Position numbers and translations under genes: made by a program | Shown: positions 13,447-23,000 of the stretch, in pieces | Layout: each line of letters starts with the position of its first letter | Position numbering within the stretch: position 1 is the first letter of the stretch | Assembly (NCBI GenBank): GCA_964058845.1 | Contig: CAXKVR010000285.1 | Coordinates: forward strand, 1 to 64,000 | From: Carex sylvatica | Lineage: Eukaryota > Streptophyta > Magnoliopsida > Poales > Cyperaceae | Direction of reading: 5' to 3' | DNA: 64,000 bases | The notes under the pieces: model-generated | What the model saw: only the letters and a program-made list of their open reading frames with translations | Database searches by the model: none | What the model was told of the DNA's origin: nothing

Positions 13447-13880
13447 TTAGGTGCGGTTATTACATTCGCGCCAAATAAGATTGAGTAATCTTACCGACAA
13501 AGGAGCTTGTGCTGCAAACCCGGCCGATTCAGGTCGGAACCGGCCCAGTCGGACCATAATAGACTTTACCGATCCTATTTTGGACCTATCAATCCCCCCG
13601 CCTTCTTTGCCGACATCCAATATCGCCTCCAGGTAGCTGTTCACCCAATCGTTACCCGCCATCTCTCGACTGAGAGAGTCTCGCCTGATCGATCAAGAAG
13701 AGTGAGATGAGAGATAAAAGAGGAAGGTGTTGCTGTGTGCTGTCCCTCCGACTCTAATTTGTTTATGGAGATAAAAAGGTGTTGCTGTGACTGTGAGCTG
13801 TCCAGACTCCAGAACAATCGAGCTGCTTCTTTTTCTCTCCTGTTCAACATAAACAAAACAGACTCCAGTTGCAATGACAA
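13447..13880 (-). pseudogene. SPS: Captured 5' end of a sucrose-phosphate synthase gene
   Basis: Reading the minus strand from 13662, the translation begins MAGNDWVNSYLEAILDVG, which is the highly conserved N-terminus of plant sucrose-phosphate synthase, the enzyme joining UDP-glucose and fructose-6-phosphate in sucrose synthesis. Similarity fades after about 25 residues: instead of the usual DDAKSSLLLRERG-like continuation the frame runs into unrelated sequence and stops at 13447. The GC-richer 13663-13880 looks like the SPS 5' UTR and leader. Only the leader and first part of exon 1 are present, so no enzyme can be made. The fragment lies inside the CACTA element and points the same way as the TNPA-like gene 380 bp downstream. 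Identification rests on recall of the family N-terminus; the match is long and specific enough that I consider it reliable. Confidence 0.8.
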
Positions 13881-14791
13881 TTTTGTCTCACCGCCAGATC
13901 GGACTAATTCTTAATTTCAAGTATTTTTGCTTCATGCCTGTCCGTCCGATTAATTTTTAATGTACTTCTAATTTTTTTTTTTAAACTAGTTATAGATTTA
14001 TTCCTCCAATTTCACAAAACAATACTCCTGCAGTGGTGATAATTAACAAACGAGTAAATAAATAATATTTATCATAATAGTAAGATTCTCATTATAAATT
14101 CAGAATGGCATATAACATGGAAAAAACTTGAATTTTTCCTTAAAATAATCATAGATTTCTCGGAATAGATAAGTACTAACTATAACAGATAAATTTTGCA
14201 AATAATATTATTGACAATAATTCCATTTTCAATATAAAAAATATCAAATTTAATTCTTACTGTCTTTTTTTGTTTTACCACTGGAACTTAACATATATCA
14301 AATTAAATTGTTTGAATTATTTATAAAAAAAAATAATACCACCGATCTATATTTTAATTTTTAATGCTATGAATAAAAAGGCAGAACAAACTTCTATATA
14401 GTTTCATGAGATTTAGACACACATAATACGTACTTATTAATAAATCAATGTTTTTGCTTAGAATTGGCTAAGTTTCATCACCGTCCCGTTTGTTTCAGGA
14501 AAATAAATTAGGTTCTCACGAAAATTGAGTCCAATAAGATTCATCACCGTCCGATCTTCAAATGATATGTGCGCACGAAAATTGAGCATCCAAGCAACAA
14601 ATATTGAAGTAGGTTACACGCATCTTAATGTCAATCGAATGGTCAGTGAGTCATTGAACCATAGGACCATCCGGACCTCTCTGAGTTCAGAGAAAAAAAA
14701 GAGAAAAAAAGGAGACGGTGACACAGTATTGATAAATTGGAGGTGTCCATTAGTAATCAGAGCAGCATATCATCTATCAAACGGTTCAGAT
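13881..14791. other. CACTA interior, non-coding
   Basis: AT-rich spacer. Only an unrecognised frame at 14525-14806 is open, and it runs into the foldback element that follows. The stretch near 14490-14690 has phrases (gcacgaaaattgag, accatccggacc) recalling the GATCGGACGG-type repeat family seen upstream of other genes in this window. Confidence 0.4.
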
Positions 14792-15180
14792 TTGAAGTAT
14801 GTATAGCCCTTCGATCTTTCAATATTCTGTCGGCTTGATGGATAGGTAAATAAAAATAAAATTTCATCAAACTTCGCTGCAGGAAAATAAATTCAGTGCT
14901 CTTTAATTTCAACGGTTCCGATCAACCAACAAACAAAGTGTTTACGTGCGCTTTCATTAATTAACAAAGCAAGAGTTTATGCTTTATGCTTCATAAACTC
15001 TTGCTCTGTGAGTTAATGAAGGCGCACATAAACACGTCGTCTGTTGGTCGATCGGAACCGTTGAAATTAAAGAACACTGAATTTATTTTCCTGCAGCGAA
15101 GTTTGATGAAATTTTATTTTTATTTACCTATCCATCAAGCCGACAGAATATTAAAAGATCGAAGGGCCATACACACTTGA
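14792..15180. repeat. Large foldback (inverted repeat), arms about 190 bp
   Basis: The left arm (about 14792-14981) and right arm (about 14992-15180) are near-perfect reverse complements around a ~10-base centre (gagtttatg, ctttatgctt, cataaactc). Matching landmarks are gcccttcgatctttcaatat on the left and its complement near 15148-15168, and ggaaaataaattcagtg on the left with cactgaatttattttcc on the right. It is a MITE-like element nested in the CACTA transposon. A transcript would form a ~190-bp hairpin, the type of precursor that can feed small-RNA silencing. Confidence 0.85.
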
Positions 15181-15595
15181 CATTGGATCGAAACTCAGAC
15201 ACAATCAAACTTCATAATTTTTATATTGGTTATGTTTAATGGTTCTCCTTGATCATTTCAAAACAAATTTGGAATCATTTTATTTCAGATCAACCGTCGA
15301 TCGCTCGCTTGAAAATGAACGGTCCAAATTTGAAGGTGCATATAATGACAAAAGTTTATAACAATGACATGTATAAGTATTATTTGACCACATAGGATGT
15401 AAGAAAAATAAAAATATAAAATAAAAATATTTTTCATATCTATTATTGTACATGTATTGAGTGATTTATAAGTATTAAGCTTTCAGACCATTTGATAAGT
15501 GATGCACAAGATCCTTTAAAATTCGTGCATAACGATCATCGGACGGTCCAACATAAATACAAATATCATGTTAACTTATAGTATAAGAAAACCCC
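15181..15595. other. CACTA interior, remnant of a repeat family
   Basis: No gene. The segment ending with cggacggtccaacataaatac (about 15540-15560) matches the GATCGGACGG-type repeat seen at 48.5-48.9 kb and 60.3-60.6 kb. Confidence 0.4.
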
Positions 15596-16175
15596 TGTAT
15601 CTTTCTTCTCTGTGGGGTAGCGTCTTTTTAGTTTTGTAACTAACCCAGTCCAAAATTTTCAGTCGGTTCCCTCCCAAAATTTCACCGAAATTTCACAAAA
15701 TTTTCGCCTAGGGTTTAATTTGGCTTTCCCCCGCCCCTCTTTCCCTTCCCTTTTCGGTAAAATTAACTCACAACCCGATCAGAACCGTTCTCTCCCTCTC
15801 TGAAGTTTGGATGCGATATGGCGCTCAGCCTCTGTCCGTTGTCTACCTCTGCTCGAAGCTCGTCCTTCACTTTCCCGTTCCTCTTTGCCTCCGCCGAGCC
15901 GTTCTCTTCCCGCCTCAGTCGATTTCGTCGCCCCAAACCGCTACCCGTTCGCACCACCTCCTCTCTACCTGTATTTTCGTTTGTTTTGTTTTTTTTTTCG
16001 TTTTTTGCAAATTTTGTCAACTTTTCTCTGATTTGATTGATTCTTTTGCAGTTCTCATCATGGGAAGACCGTCGGAGTTCTCAGTCGAGATCCAGGTGCA
16101 AATCGATCCTATGCATGCTGAACTCAGTTGTCAGATTTGTGGCCTCAGAGGCCAGATCCGCAAAACGAAAGGCGT
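15596..16175 (+). other. GC-rich exon-intron-exon-like segment of unknown origin in the CACTA element
   Basis: A leader-like CT-rich region is followed by an ATG at 15818 opening MALSLCPLSTSARSSSFTFP, rich in Ser, Arg and hydrophobics like a plastid transit peptide. The frame is interrupted by a possible intron (donor near 15970, TTTTGCAG acceptor near 16051). A second block opens MGRPSEFSVEIQVQ at 16061 and contains LSCQICGLRGQIRKTKG before a donor-like GTGAG. I recognise neither protein. Base composition and layout suggest a captured gene 5' end, but this is inference. Confidence 0.4.
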
Positions 16176-17478
16176 GAGTTTCCTCTCTCTTGGTCCTTTC
16201 ATATCTCGGTTAAATCTATGTTTCATTTTAATGGGAAATTGAGATCTGATAATGATAATAAATTTGACAGATGTTTTTATGTCAATAACAGCAAATTGAA
16301 CTTAAATTCATGAATGAAGCAAAAAAAACTTTGTTTGTGATAAATTTACTGATCTGTGAAGAAAGAAGAAGAAGAAGGCATCTGTGAAGAAGTACATACT
16401 TTCATATTACTTATGCACACAAACTGTTCGATAAAATGTCTAAGCGAAACTTTTCATTTCAGGGTTAGTTACTTATCCCCAATTCCCTTACCTTAACTTT
16501 TCTAATATCCTTACATCGTTTCTTATCACTTTTCTGATCTTGTTTTTGAAATGAAGGGAACATAGACAGACATGCTGAGAAGAGAAGGGAAAGAAAGAAA
16601 GCTCATCTGATCTCATCTTCTTTTCTTACTAAGCTTGATTTGTTTTGTTTCATATGGAACTCAGGGGAATCAGATATGATAGTGCATGTTTGATCAGGTA
16701 ATTTTCTATTTGTATTCTGCAATAAGTCTACTATTTTTTTTAGTGATTATAAGGTGCCGGTGTTTGATTTAATGTCTCAGTGAGCTATAAAGGCGTTGTT
16801 GCAGTAAGGATTTGAAGATGAGGAACAATTGTTTGCATTTTTCTGTTTTTGTTGCTTTTATTTATGAAAAATGAGTCTTAAAATGGAGAACAATTGCTCT
16901 CAATTGTAGCTAAAGATACTATGAGATGAAGGCACAATAACAAAATTACTATCATGGATTAGTATGGTTGCCTTATGATTTCCAATTATATCTTCTGAAA
17001 ACTTCATTTTGGGCAAAATATGTAGATAGGCATAAAGAAAAAGTTATGTAGATAATATATGTGAACTTGATTTCCCAATGGAAGCTTACTGTCATGAGCT
17101 TGCATTATTTCACAAATATAAATAAAACAAAACCAAGGACTAATTTGCATAATTACAACTAATATCTTAAAAAACTGAGTTTGGATTTTCGTTGAGATTT
17201 TGGTTTTTTGTTGCTCATTCTTTGATTTTGTAATTAGGTAGGAGGGACATTCATGAACATGTTTTGGATTTGAAAATTTAGCTAAAGATTGAAAATTTAG
17301 AAGGCTCATATTTTGGGATTTGTTTCTGTCACAGAAATCTTGGGTTTTAATCTGGGATTGTAACTTTAGATAACTTTAGATACTTTCATTACAATCTATA
17401 GTGCAGAGTGAAATTGGAGGTTTTGTCATTTATTTCAAAGTAAAGTGAGATAATTACAAATAGAAAGATTCCATATTT

Positions 17479-17909
17479 GAGTGAGGCTATGGTATATGCA
17501 TAGCACATATTGGCCTGTACTATGGATCAATAGTTATATTTTCAAAGTCTAAAAAGTTGATCATAACCATTCAACATGATCTCTATATAAAAATGTACTT
17601 ATAGATCAAATTTTAAAAAAAAAAATTAGAATTTTATTTTTTGTTTTTTATTTTTTATTTTTTCAGATAGTTAGAAAATCAGGTGATCTAAATATTCTAG
17701 ATCATTAAAAAGTAGTGATTTTCGGCCTATCTAAAATAATAGTAAAAATATTCTAAAAAATGTAAAAAGTTAGGTTTCAAGTACATTTTCATATACAGAT
17801 CATATTATACGGTTCGGATCAACCATCTGGACTTTGAAAAGGAAGGCGGATATTGATCCATAGTACAGACTAATCTGTGCTATGCATAGTACCATCCATA
17901 GACTCACTC
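17479..17909. mobile_element. MITE / foldback of the GAGTGAGGCTATGGTA family, nested in the CACTA element
   Basis: The left end starts GAGTGAGGCTATGGTA and the right end finishes ACCATCCATAGACTCACTC. The two halves are reverse complements: the left has the tactatggatcaata phrase and atgtacttatagatcaaatt; the right has aagtacattttcatatacag and tattgatccatagtac. Related copies lie at 33022-33270 (left half only), 46844-47241 and 58338-58803. Confidence 0.8.
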
Positions 17910-17991
17910 TATACATATTATGTTTGAAATTACTTCCAAATGATGCAATACTGAAATGAAAGATTGCGGGTCATGTGTGCAGTTGCCTTAC

Positions 17992-18242
17992 AGTGCATGT
18001 GCTAGGAAGAGATCTGACGAGTGGCACAGTGCTCCGAGGGAGCATTCACCTTGTTGACCTGGCAGGAATGCAGGATGCAAAAAGGTCAACAAGTCAGAGG
18101 CCAAGGGAGAGTGCTTGAAGGAGGCAACACACATCAACAAATCTCTCTCTGCCTTAGGAGACGTCATTGCCTCCCTTGCCCAGAAGAACTCTCATGTGCC
18201 TTACCGCAACAGGAAGCACACTCCAGCAAGACTCTCTCGGTA
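17992..18242 (+). pseudogene. Captured kinesin-14 motor-domain exon, frameshifted
   Basis: The first reading frame gives HVLGRDLTSGTVLRGSIHLV followed by DLAG, the kinesin-14 switch II region (DLAGSE is canonical). After 18066 the sequence degenerates and is interrupted by a stop. From about 18108, in a shifted frame, it reads ECLKEATHINKSLSALGDVI then ASLAQKNSHVPYRN, the segment that normally follows. So an exon for about 75 residues of the microtubule motor is present with an internal frameshift and loss of the SERV motif. A TGTGCAG acceptor-like sequence precedes it, and GTAAGATTT follows as a plausible donor. Intron-like flanks imply DNA-level capture rather than retroposition. It cannot encode a motor. 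It lies inside the CACTA element. Confidence 0.85.
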
Positions 18243-18597
18243 AGATTTCTTCGGACCTATTTTTTTTTGTTATTCAATGCTGATATTAAGTTTGGTTGAG
18301 GATAGTTGAGCTTAGTTTTCAGTTTGTTTGCTCAAATGAGAGAAACTGTATGTGCTATTCTAGTTACTTCATGGCTAATTGCTAGATATAAATGGTGAAC
18401 TTGTTAGAATGGAAGTTGAGTTATAAATTCACCATGTTTTTCTTATCACTTTTCTGTTCGGGTTTCTTATCACTTTTCTAAAATAAATTCATCATGTTTT
18501 TCAATCATTTATGTTTGAAACAATCAAATTAAATCAAATTTTAGTAAATTTGATTCATTATAACTTTGTATGATAATGTGTACTAGTGGAATTATGA

Positions 18598-18812
18598 AAT
18601 GGAGTCGGAATAGGTCTGATGCCCATTGAACCTACTTTGGTTTGATGGGTGTTGTGACCATCCAATTACATCAAGATTCGTGCAATATGTATTAAAATCT
18701 GTGTGAGGTTTTATCAATTTCGGTGTGCACAGATCTTATTGATGGTCGTACGGTGATAGAGCCCATCGAACCTAAAAGTAGGTCCAATGGGCATCGGACC
18801 TACTCCTATCTC
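18598..18812. mobile_element. Small foldback MITE in CACTA cargo
   Basis: The left part (gagtcggaataggtctgatg, then cccattgaacctacttt) is mirrored at the right (aaagtaggtccaatgggcat, then cggacctactccta). About 215 bp in all, with no coding content. Confidence 0.65.
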
Positions 18813-19460
18813 TTATGAAATTGCTGTTTTTGTACCTGGTAGATTACTTTACTGTTACATGAAAAGCAATGCAGATCCAGCTTATTGTATCATTTCTAAG
18901 CTGATCTTAGATTTTTTTTATCTGGAAACTCCAGTTGTGCAATTTTGATTCTACATTAAAAATATTGTATTGTGTTTTGTTCAGGACGATGTCAATCGTG
19001 ATGAAGGGAACGCGGGCTGAGAAGGGAAAGAAAGCTAATTGATGCCATGCGAGTTAAATTTTCTTACTAAGCATGATTTGTTTCGTTCCATATGGATGCT
19101 CTGTTTGCTCGACTATCTGTTTTGATTCCAAGTATTTATGTGCAAACTTTCTAAAACTTTGGGGGTTTAAAATCTGAAATTGTGGCATATGTAGTCCCCT
19201 GTCAGAGGGTTTTATGCAGCAAATTTAACAATTGCTAGGGTTTTGGGCTTTGGAATGTTTAAAAGAAAAATGAGAATGGATAGCGCGGATTGGTCCGTAT
19301 GTCAGAACATGTGCTGAGAAGCTAAGGAAAGCCGATGCCAAGTGAGTTTTATGAATTCTTATTGTGTTATTTGTTTCGTTTTGTATGGATCTGATATGAG
19401 ATCGGATCTAATAGTGTTTCAACTGATTTTTAATTGTTTTCTATTCGTGGAGGGAGATCA

Positions 19461-19555
19461 ACAACATAAGGATTCGTGCAACCTGCATGTGTTGAATTGC
19501 TTGGACCTTGATCATGCACACAAGGTGTTTGACTGAATGCCTTCTGTTAAGGTAG
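19461..19555 (+). pseudogene. Possible captured PPR gene scrap
   Basis: The plus-strand translation contains NCLDLDHAHKVFD, a stop, then MPSVK. This resembles the end of one pentatricopeptide repeat and the linker of the next (xLxxAxxVFDxMPxxxxxSW). A donor-like AAGGTAGGTG follows. Only about 20 residues support it, so this may be chance. Confidence 0.35.
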
Positions 19556-20319
19556 GTGAACTCTATGTTCTGTTCTATCTGAAAGAAAGAAAGACAAATT
19601 TAAATGATTAAATTCATGAATGAAGCGAAAACAACTTTGTTTGTGATAAATTAAACAGGATATTAGTGGGACCCGTGTCTCTGATCTTTTTAATTTTTTT
19701 TTTTAATTTCAGTGAATATTACCAATTGAACAGAGTTCATATTGAAGATCAAGATTAGGTATTATTTTTTTTTCCCTCAAAATTGTAGCTCTGGGAACCA
19801 CAATGAAAGCTAATCTAATTCGTGTACATTAGGTGCTTCTCGAAGAATTTCAAAGTTAGATTTTGTCTGTAATAGGGACCTATCAATAAGGTCTGGGTTT
19901 CACACCTGTGACAAGTACTTATATGTGGATCAATCCATGTACTTCCCTTTGTTTACTTTGCTAAAGTACCCACTGCTATAGATCAAGTATATACTTTCTC
20001 ATTTTTTAATTATTTGATTCAACTGTTTTATAGCTGTTAAGTCTACTTGTGTGGAGTTAACTCTTTGTGTTTTTCTTTTGTTTTATTTAATGTGTACAGA
20101 TTGTCAAGTGTTGAGTTATACTCTCATCAATTTCTTCATGGGATCACCACTTCACTTGATCTTTAGATGACAGCGTGTTTTTTTTTTTGTTATTATCAAT
20201 GTAAATTTGAATGATATATTTTAATGTATTATGAAGTTTTTTTTTTTATTAATTATTGTGAACTTTTTATATTATAGTTTATATTATAAATTCAAGAGTA
20301 TTTATTCGCATTAAAATTA

Positions 20320-21387
20320 ATAAAATGATTAATTACAACGAATATTAGAATTACATATGCATATCAATTTCGTTGCATTAGATTTTATTAAATGCAACCA
20401 AAATTTGGTTGTATTTGAAATTATGCATGCATACTAATTTTGTTGTATAAAAATATTTATGGTTGTATTAGAATTATTAATTGCAACCAAAATTTGGTTG
20501 TATTTAATTTACATTTCGCAACTATAGAGTTGTGTTGCAATACATTATAATATTACTACTATTTTTTTGGTTGCGATAAATGCGTAATAGCAACAATTTA
20601 TTTAGTTACAATAGTTTATTGCTACAAATTTAGTGCAACTAAAAGATGATTGCAAGAATTGCACAAGTTGCAACCATGAAATTAGTTGCAATATACTATC
20701 TTATTGTTACTATATTTTGGTTGCGATAAATGCGCAATAGCAGCCATATATTTGGTTGCCATAGAATATTGCTACGTATTTCATGCAACTAAACTTTGGT
20801 CGCAATAACTGCACAAGTTGTAACCAAAAATTTCGTTGCGATATACTATCTTATTACTACTATTTTTCGGTTGCGATAATGGTTGCAATAAATGCACAAG
20901 TTGCAACTATGAATTTCGTTGCGATATACTATCTTATTGCTACCATTTTTTTGGTTGCGATAAATGCGCAATAACAACCATTTATTTGGTTACAATAGAT
21001 TATTGCTACGCATTTTATGCAACTAAAAATTAGTTGCAACAATTGCACAAGTTGCAACCATGGATTTCGTTGCAATATAATTTTATTGCTACCATTGTTT
21101 GGTTGCGAGTACTAGTTTATCGCTACCATTTTTTGTTGCGATAAATGTGCAATAGCAACTGTTCATTTGGTTGCAAACCTTATTGCCACGTCAGTATAGT
21201 AACCAAACTATGGTTGCAATAAACAAATTTTTATTGCAACCAAAGAGTTGGTTGTAAATCTATTGCTACCAAATCTATTGCAACGACCCGCAACCAATTA
21301 TTTTGGTTGCGAAATCAATATATTGCAACCAAATAATAGATATTGCAACAAATTTTTTGGTTGCCCGAAGTGGATTTTGGAGTAGTG
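20320..21387. repeat. Right subterminal repeat array of the CACTA element, about 1 kb
   Basis: A dense array of short motifs in both orientations, including TTGCAACCA, GGTTGCGATAAATGCGCAAT, TTATTGCTACCA and ATTTGGTTGC. In parts it forms a higher-order unit of roughly 75-150 bp (compare 20,700-20,850 with 20,860-21,060). It ends in the GGTTGCCCGAAG box and the terminal inverted repeat. Such arrays are the expected binding platform for the TNPA-like protein. The array is far longer than at the left end. Confidence 0.85.
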
Positions 21388-21390
21388 TAT

Positions 21391-22260
21391 ATATATTCGT
21401 ACACATTAATATTCCTAGGGAGAGATGGCGGGGCATTTATAAATCGTACAATATAATTTTAACAAAGCTGTTTAATTATATCTATTGAATTCGGATGAAT
21501 AAAAACTATGGCTGTGGTTTCCTCCCACTTGTTGTAATGACTAAGTTAAAAGAATATGTAGTAAATGCTTAAAAGAATAAAAGCTCAAATATTTTTCAAA
21601 GATCCGCATATCTAACTTATTAAACAAAAGAAAAAGGATATATAATAACCATATATAATAATTAAAGAAGAATCACATTGTTCTACTATAAACCATTTAT
21701 AACAGTTAAAAGAAGAATCACCACACACACACACAAAATAAAATGAAGAAGAAACATTTTGATAAATAAACTAAAAATAGAACTGTGTACTATAAACCAT
21801 ATTTGTTGTTTAATCCTATAACCCAACCATTTACATGTTCTCAATGCTTAATTTCTTGTTGGTCCTACGAGGAAAATACATCAAAATAAAACATAAAATA
21901 CATCTACTGTTCTATATCCATAAATCATCCATATCAAATTACATCAACATCTAAAAACACAATATTAACATTTTTCATGTTCTTTTTGTTCTACTTTTCT
22001 TAATATAAGAAATTCTCAAAATAATAAGATAACACAACAAGAAGATTTTAAATGTAATGAGAAGTGGTAGAGAGAGATTGAGATGTCAAATACAGATCGA
22101 CATATATACATACATTAGAAATGAAATAATATCGATATCCTTAATTTCTTTCATGAAAAAATAGAGATCATAATAAGCATATCTATCAATATTTTGCGCA
22201 AAATCTGTGAAATAATTAGAAATCTAAAATGCTAATGGAATCCAAAAACTAAATCAAAAT

Positions 22261-22308
<48 letters not shown>

Positions 22309-22490
22309 TTACTAACCTTTTAAATTGATCCCGTCACGAAAGATTAATTATTTACTGGCAAATTATTTAAATGGAAGAGGAAAATTGAGATTTTTATATA
22401 ATATTTCTCCTTTCATCTATATATTTACTCTCCAACAACAAAACTCTTACAAGTGCACTTGCTGCTTCTCATAAAAGGAGATATCAAACA
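21391..22490. other. AT-rich intergenic DNA
   Basis: No gene seen. It contains an (AAT)n microsatellite at about 22262-22308. Confidence 0.6.
22262..22308. repeat. (AAT)n microsatellite
   Basis: About 15 perfect trinucleotide repeats, a likely length-variable marker. Confidence 0.9.
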
Positions 22491-22494
22491 TTCC

Positions 22495-22640
22495 ATAAAT
22501 ATATATATACACACACACATAGAGAGAGAGAGAGTTGGGCTCAGGGTGCATTGCAATATATAGCTTTTCTTGTGCAATGTATTGCAATGCACCATAGTCC
22601 ATCTCTCTCTCTTTCTCTCTCTCTCTCTCTATATATATGT
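22495..22640. repeat. Small foldback bounded by GA and CT runs
   Basis: The core ggtgcattgcaatatat (from 22544) and its complement atgtattgcaatgcacc (to 22593) form a hairpin. Outside it lie (GA)n on the left and (CT)n on the right, themselves complementary, and then AT runs. The whole can fold as one long hairpin. Confidence 0.65.
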
Positions 22641-23000
22641 CAACATTCTACTATCATTACATTACAAATTTTATAATCCAATATACGCATGTTAAACATA
22701 TATAAAAATTAAAACCTTTCACAATTAATATAAACTAAACTACTATATATAGCTAATAACTCCATGTAAATAAGGGGCTGATGATAGTAGCAACATACTT
22801 CTATAGGAGAAACCAGTCATAACAATCGGGTGGTGTAGATGCCCTGTTGGCGTCATATTTCTGAAGAAGTGGTCGAAAACGAGCACATAAATGAATAAAC
22901 CAATGCCGAAAACAAACACGGTGGTTGCTACATATGACATCATGAACATCAATGGGCGTTGTACATCAAAATAATAAAATAAAAGTGCGATAATGGTGAA

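Larger units (their letters stand above)
16302..19660. repeat. Internal duplicated segments in the CACTA cargo
   Basis: A segment with gctgagaag, gaaagaaagct, cttactaagc and gatttgtttcgtt followed by catatgga occurs near 16566-16668 and 19010-19102, with a diverged third copy near 19305-19405. Another segment, aaattcatgaatgaagc followed by actttgtttgtgataaatt, occurs near 16302-16350 and 19608-19660. The copies flank the kinesin fragment, so this cargo region seems to have been duplicated internally. Confidence 0.6.
1068..21387. mobile_element. CACTA (En/Spm-type) DNA transposon, about 20.3 kb, apparently complete
   Basis: The left end begins CACTACACCAAAT at 1068. The right end finishes ATTTTGGAGTAGTG at 21387, whose reverse complement is CACTACTCCAAAAT, so the terminal repeats agree at 11 of the first 12 bases. 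Both flanks are TAT, the 3-bp duplication expected of CACTA transposases. Subterminal motifs of the type TTGCAAC, GGTTGCGATAA and GGTTGCCCGAA occur at both ends, much more extensively at the right (20.3-21.4 kb). Inside are two multi-exon transposon genes on the minus strand: a TNP2-type transposase and a Transposase_24/TNPA-like protein. Neither has an internal stop in my gene models. The element also carries fragments of host genes (sucrose-phosphate synthase, kinesin-14 and possibly others) and several nested foldback elements, which explains its large size. Intact genes, matching TIRs and a matching TSD suggest it could be autonomous, but activity cannot be read from sequence. Confidence 0.9.

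Noticed and set aside
14792..15180. miRNA precursor
   Set aside because: The hairpin is far longer and more perfect than a miRNA stem; it fits a foldback transposon.
17992..18242. Functional kinesin gene
   Set aside because: Only one exon's worth of motor is present, with a frameshift and no SERV motif or P-loop.
18021..18299. 92-codon frame over the kinesin fragment
   Set aside because: It is the wrong frame of the captured kinesin exon; the real homology is split between the other two frames.
20320..21387. CRISPR-like array or satellite
   Set aside because: Repeats are short, in both orientations and irregularly spaced, and they adjoin a CACTA terminus; this is the subterminal region.
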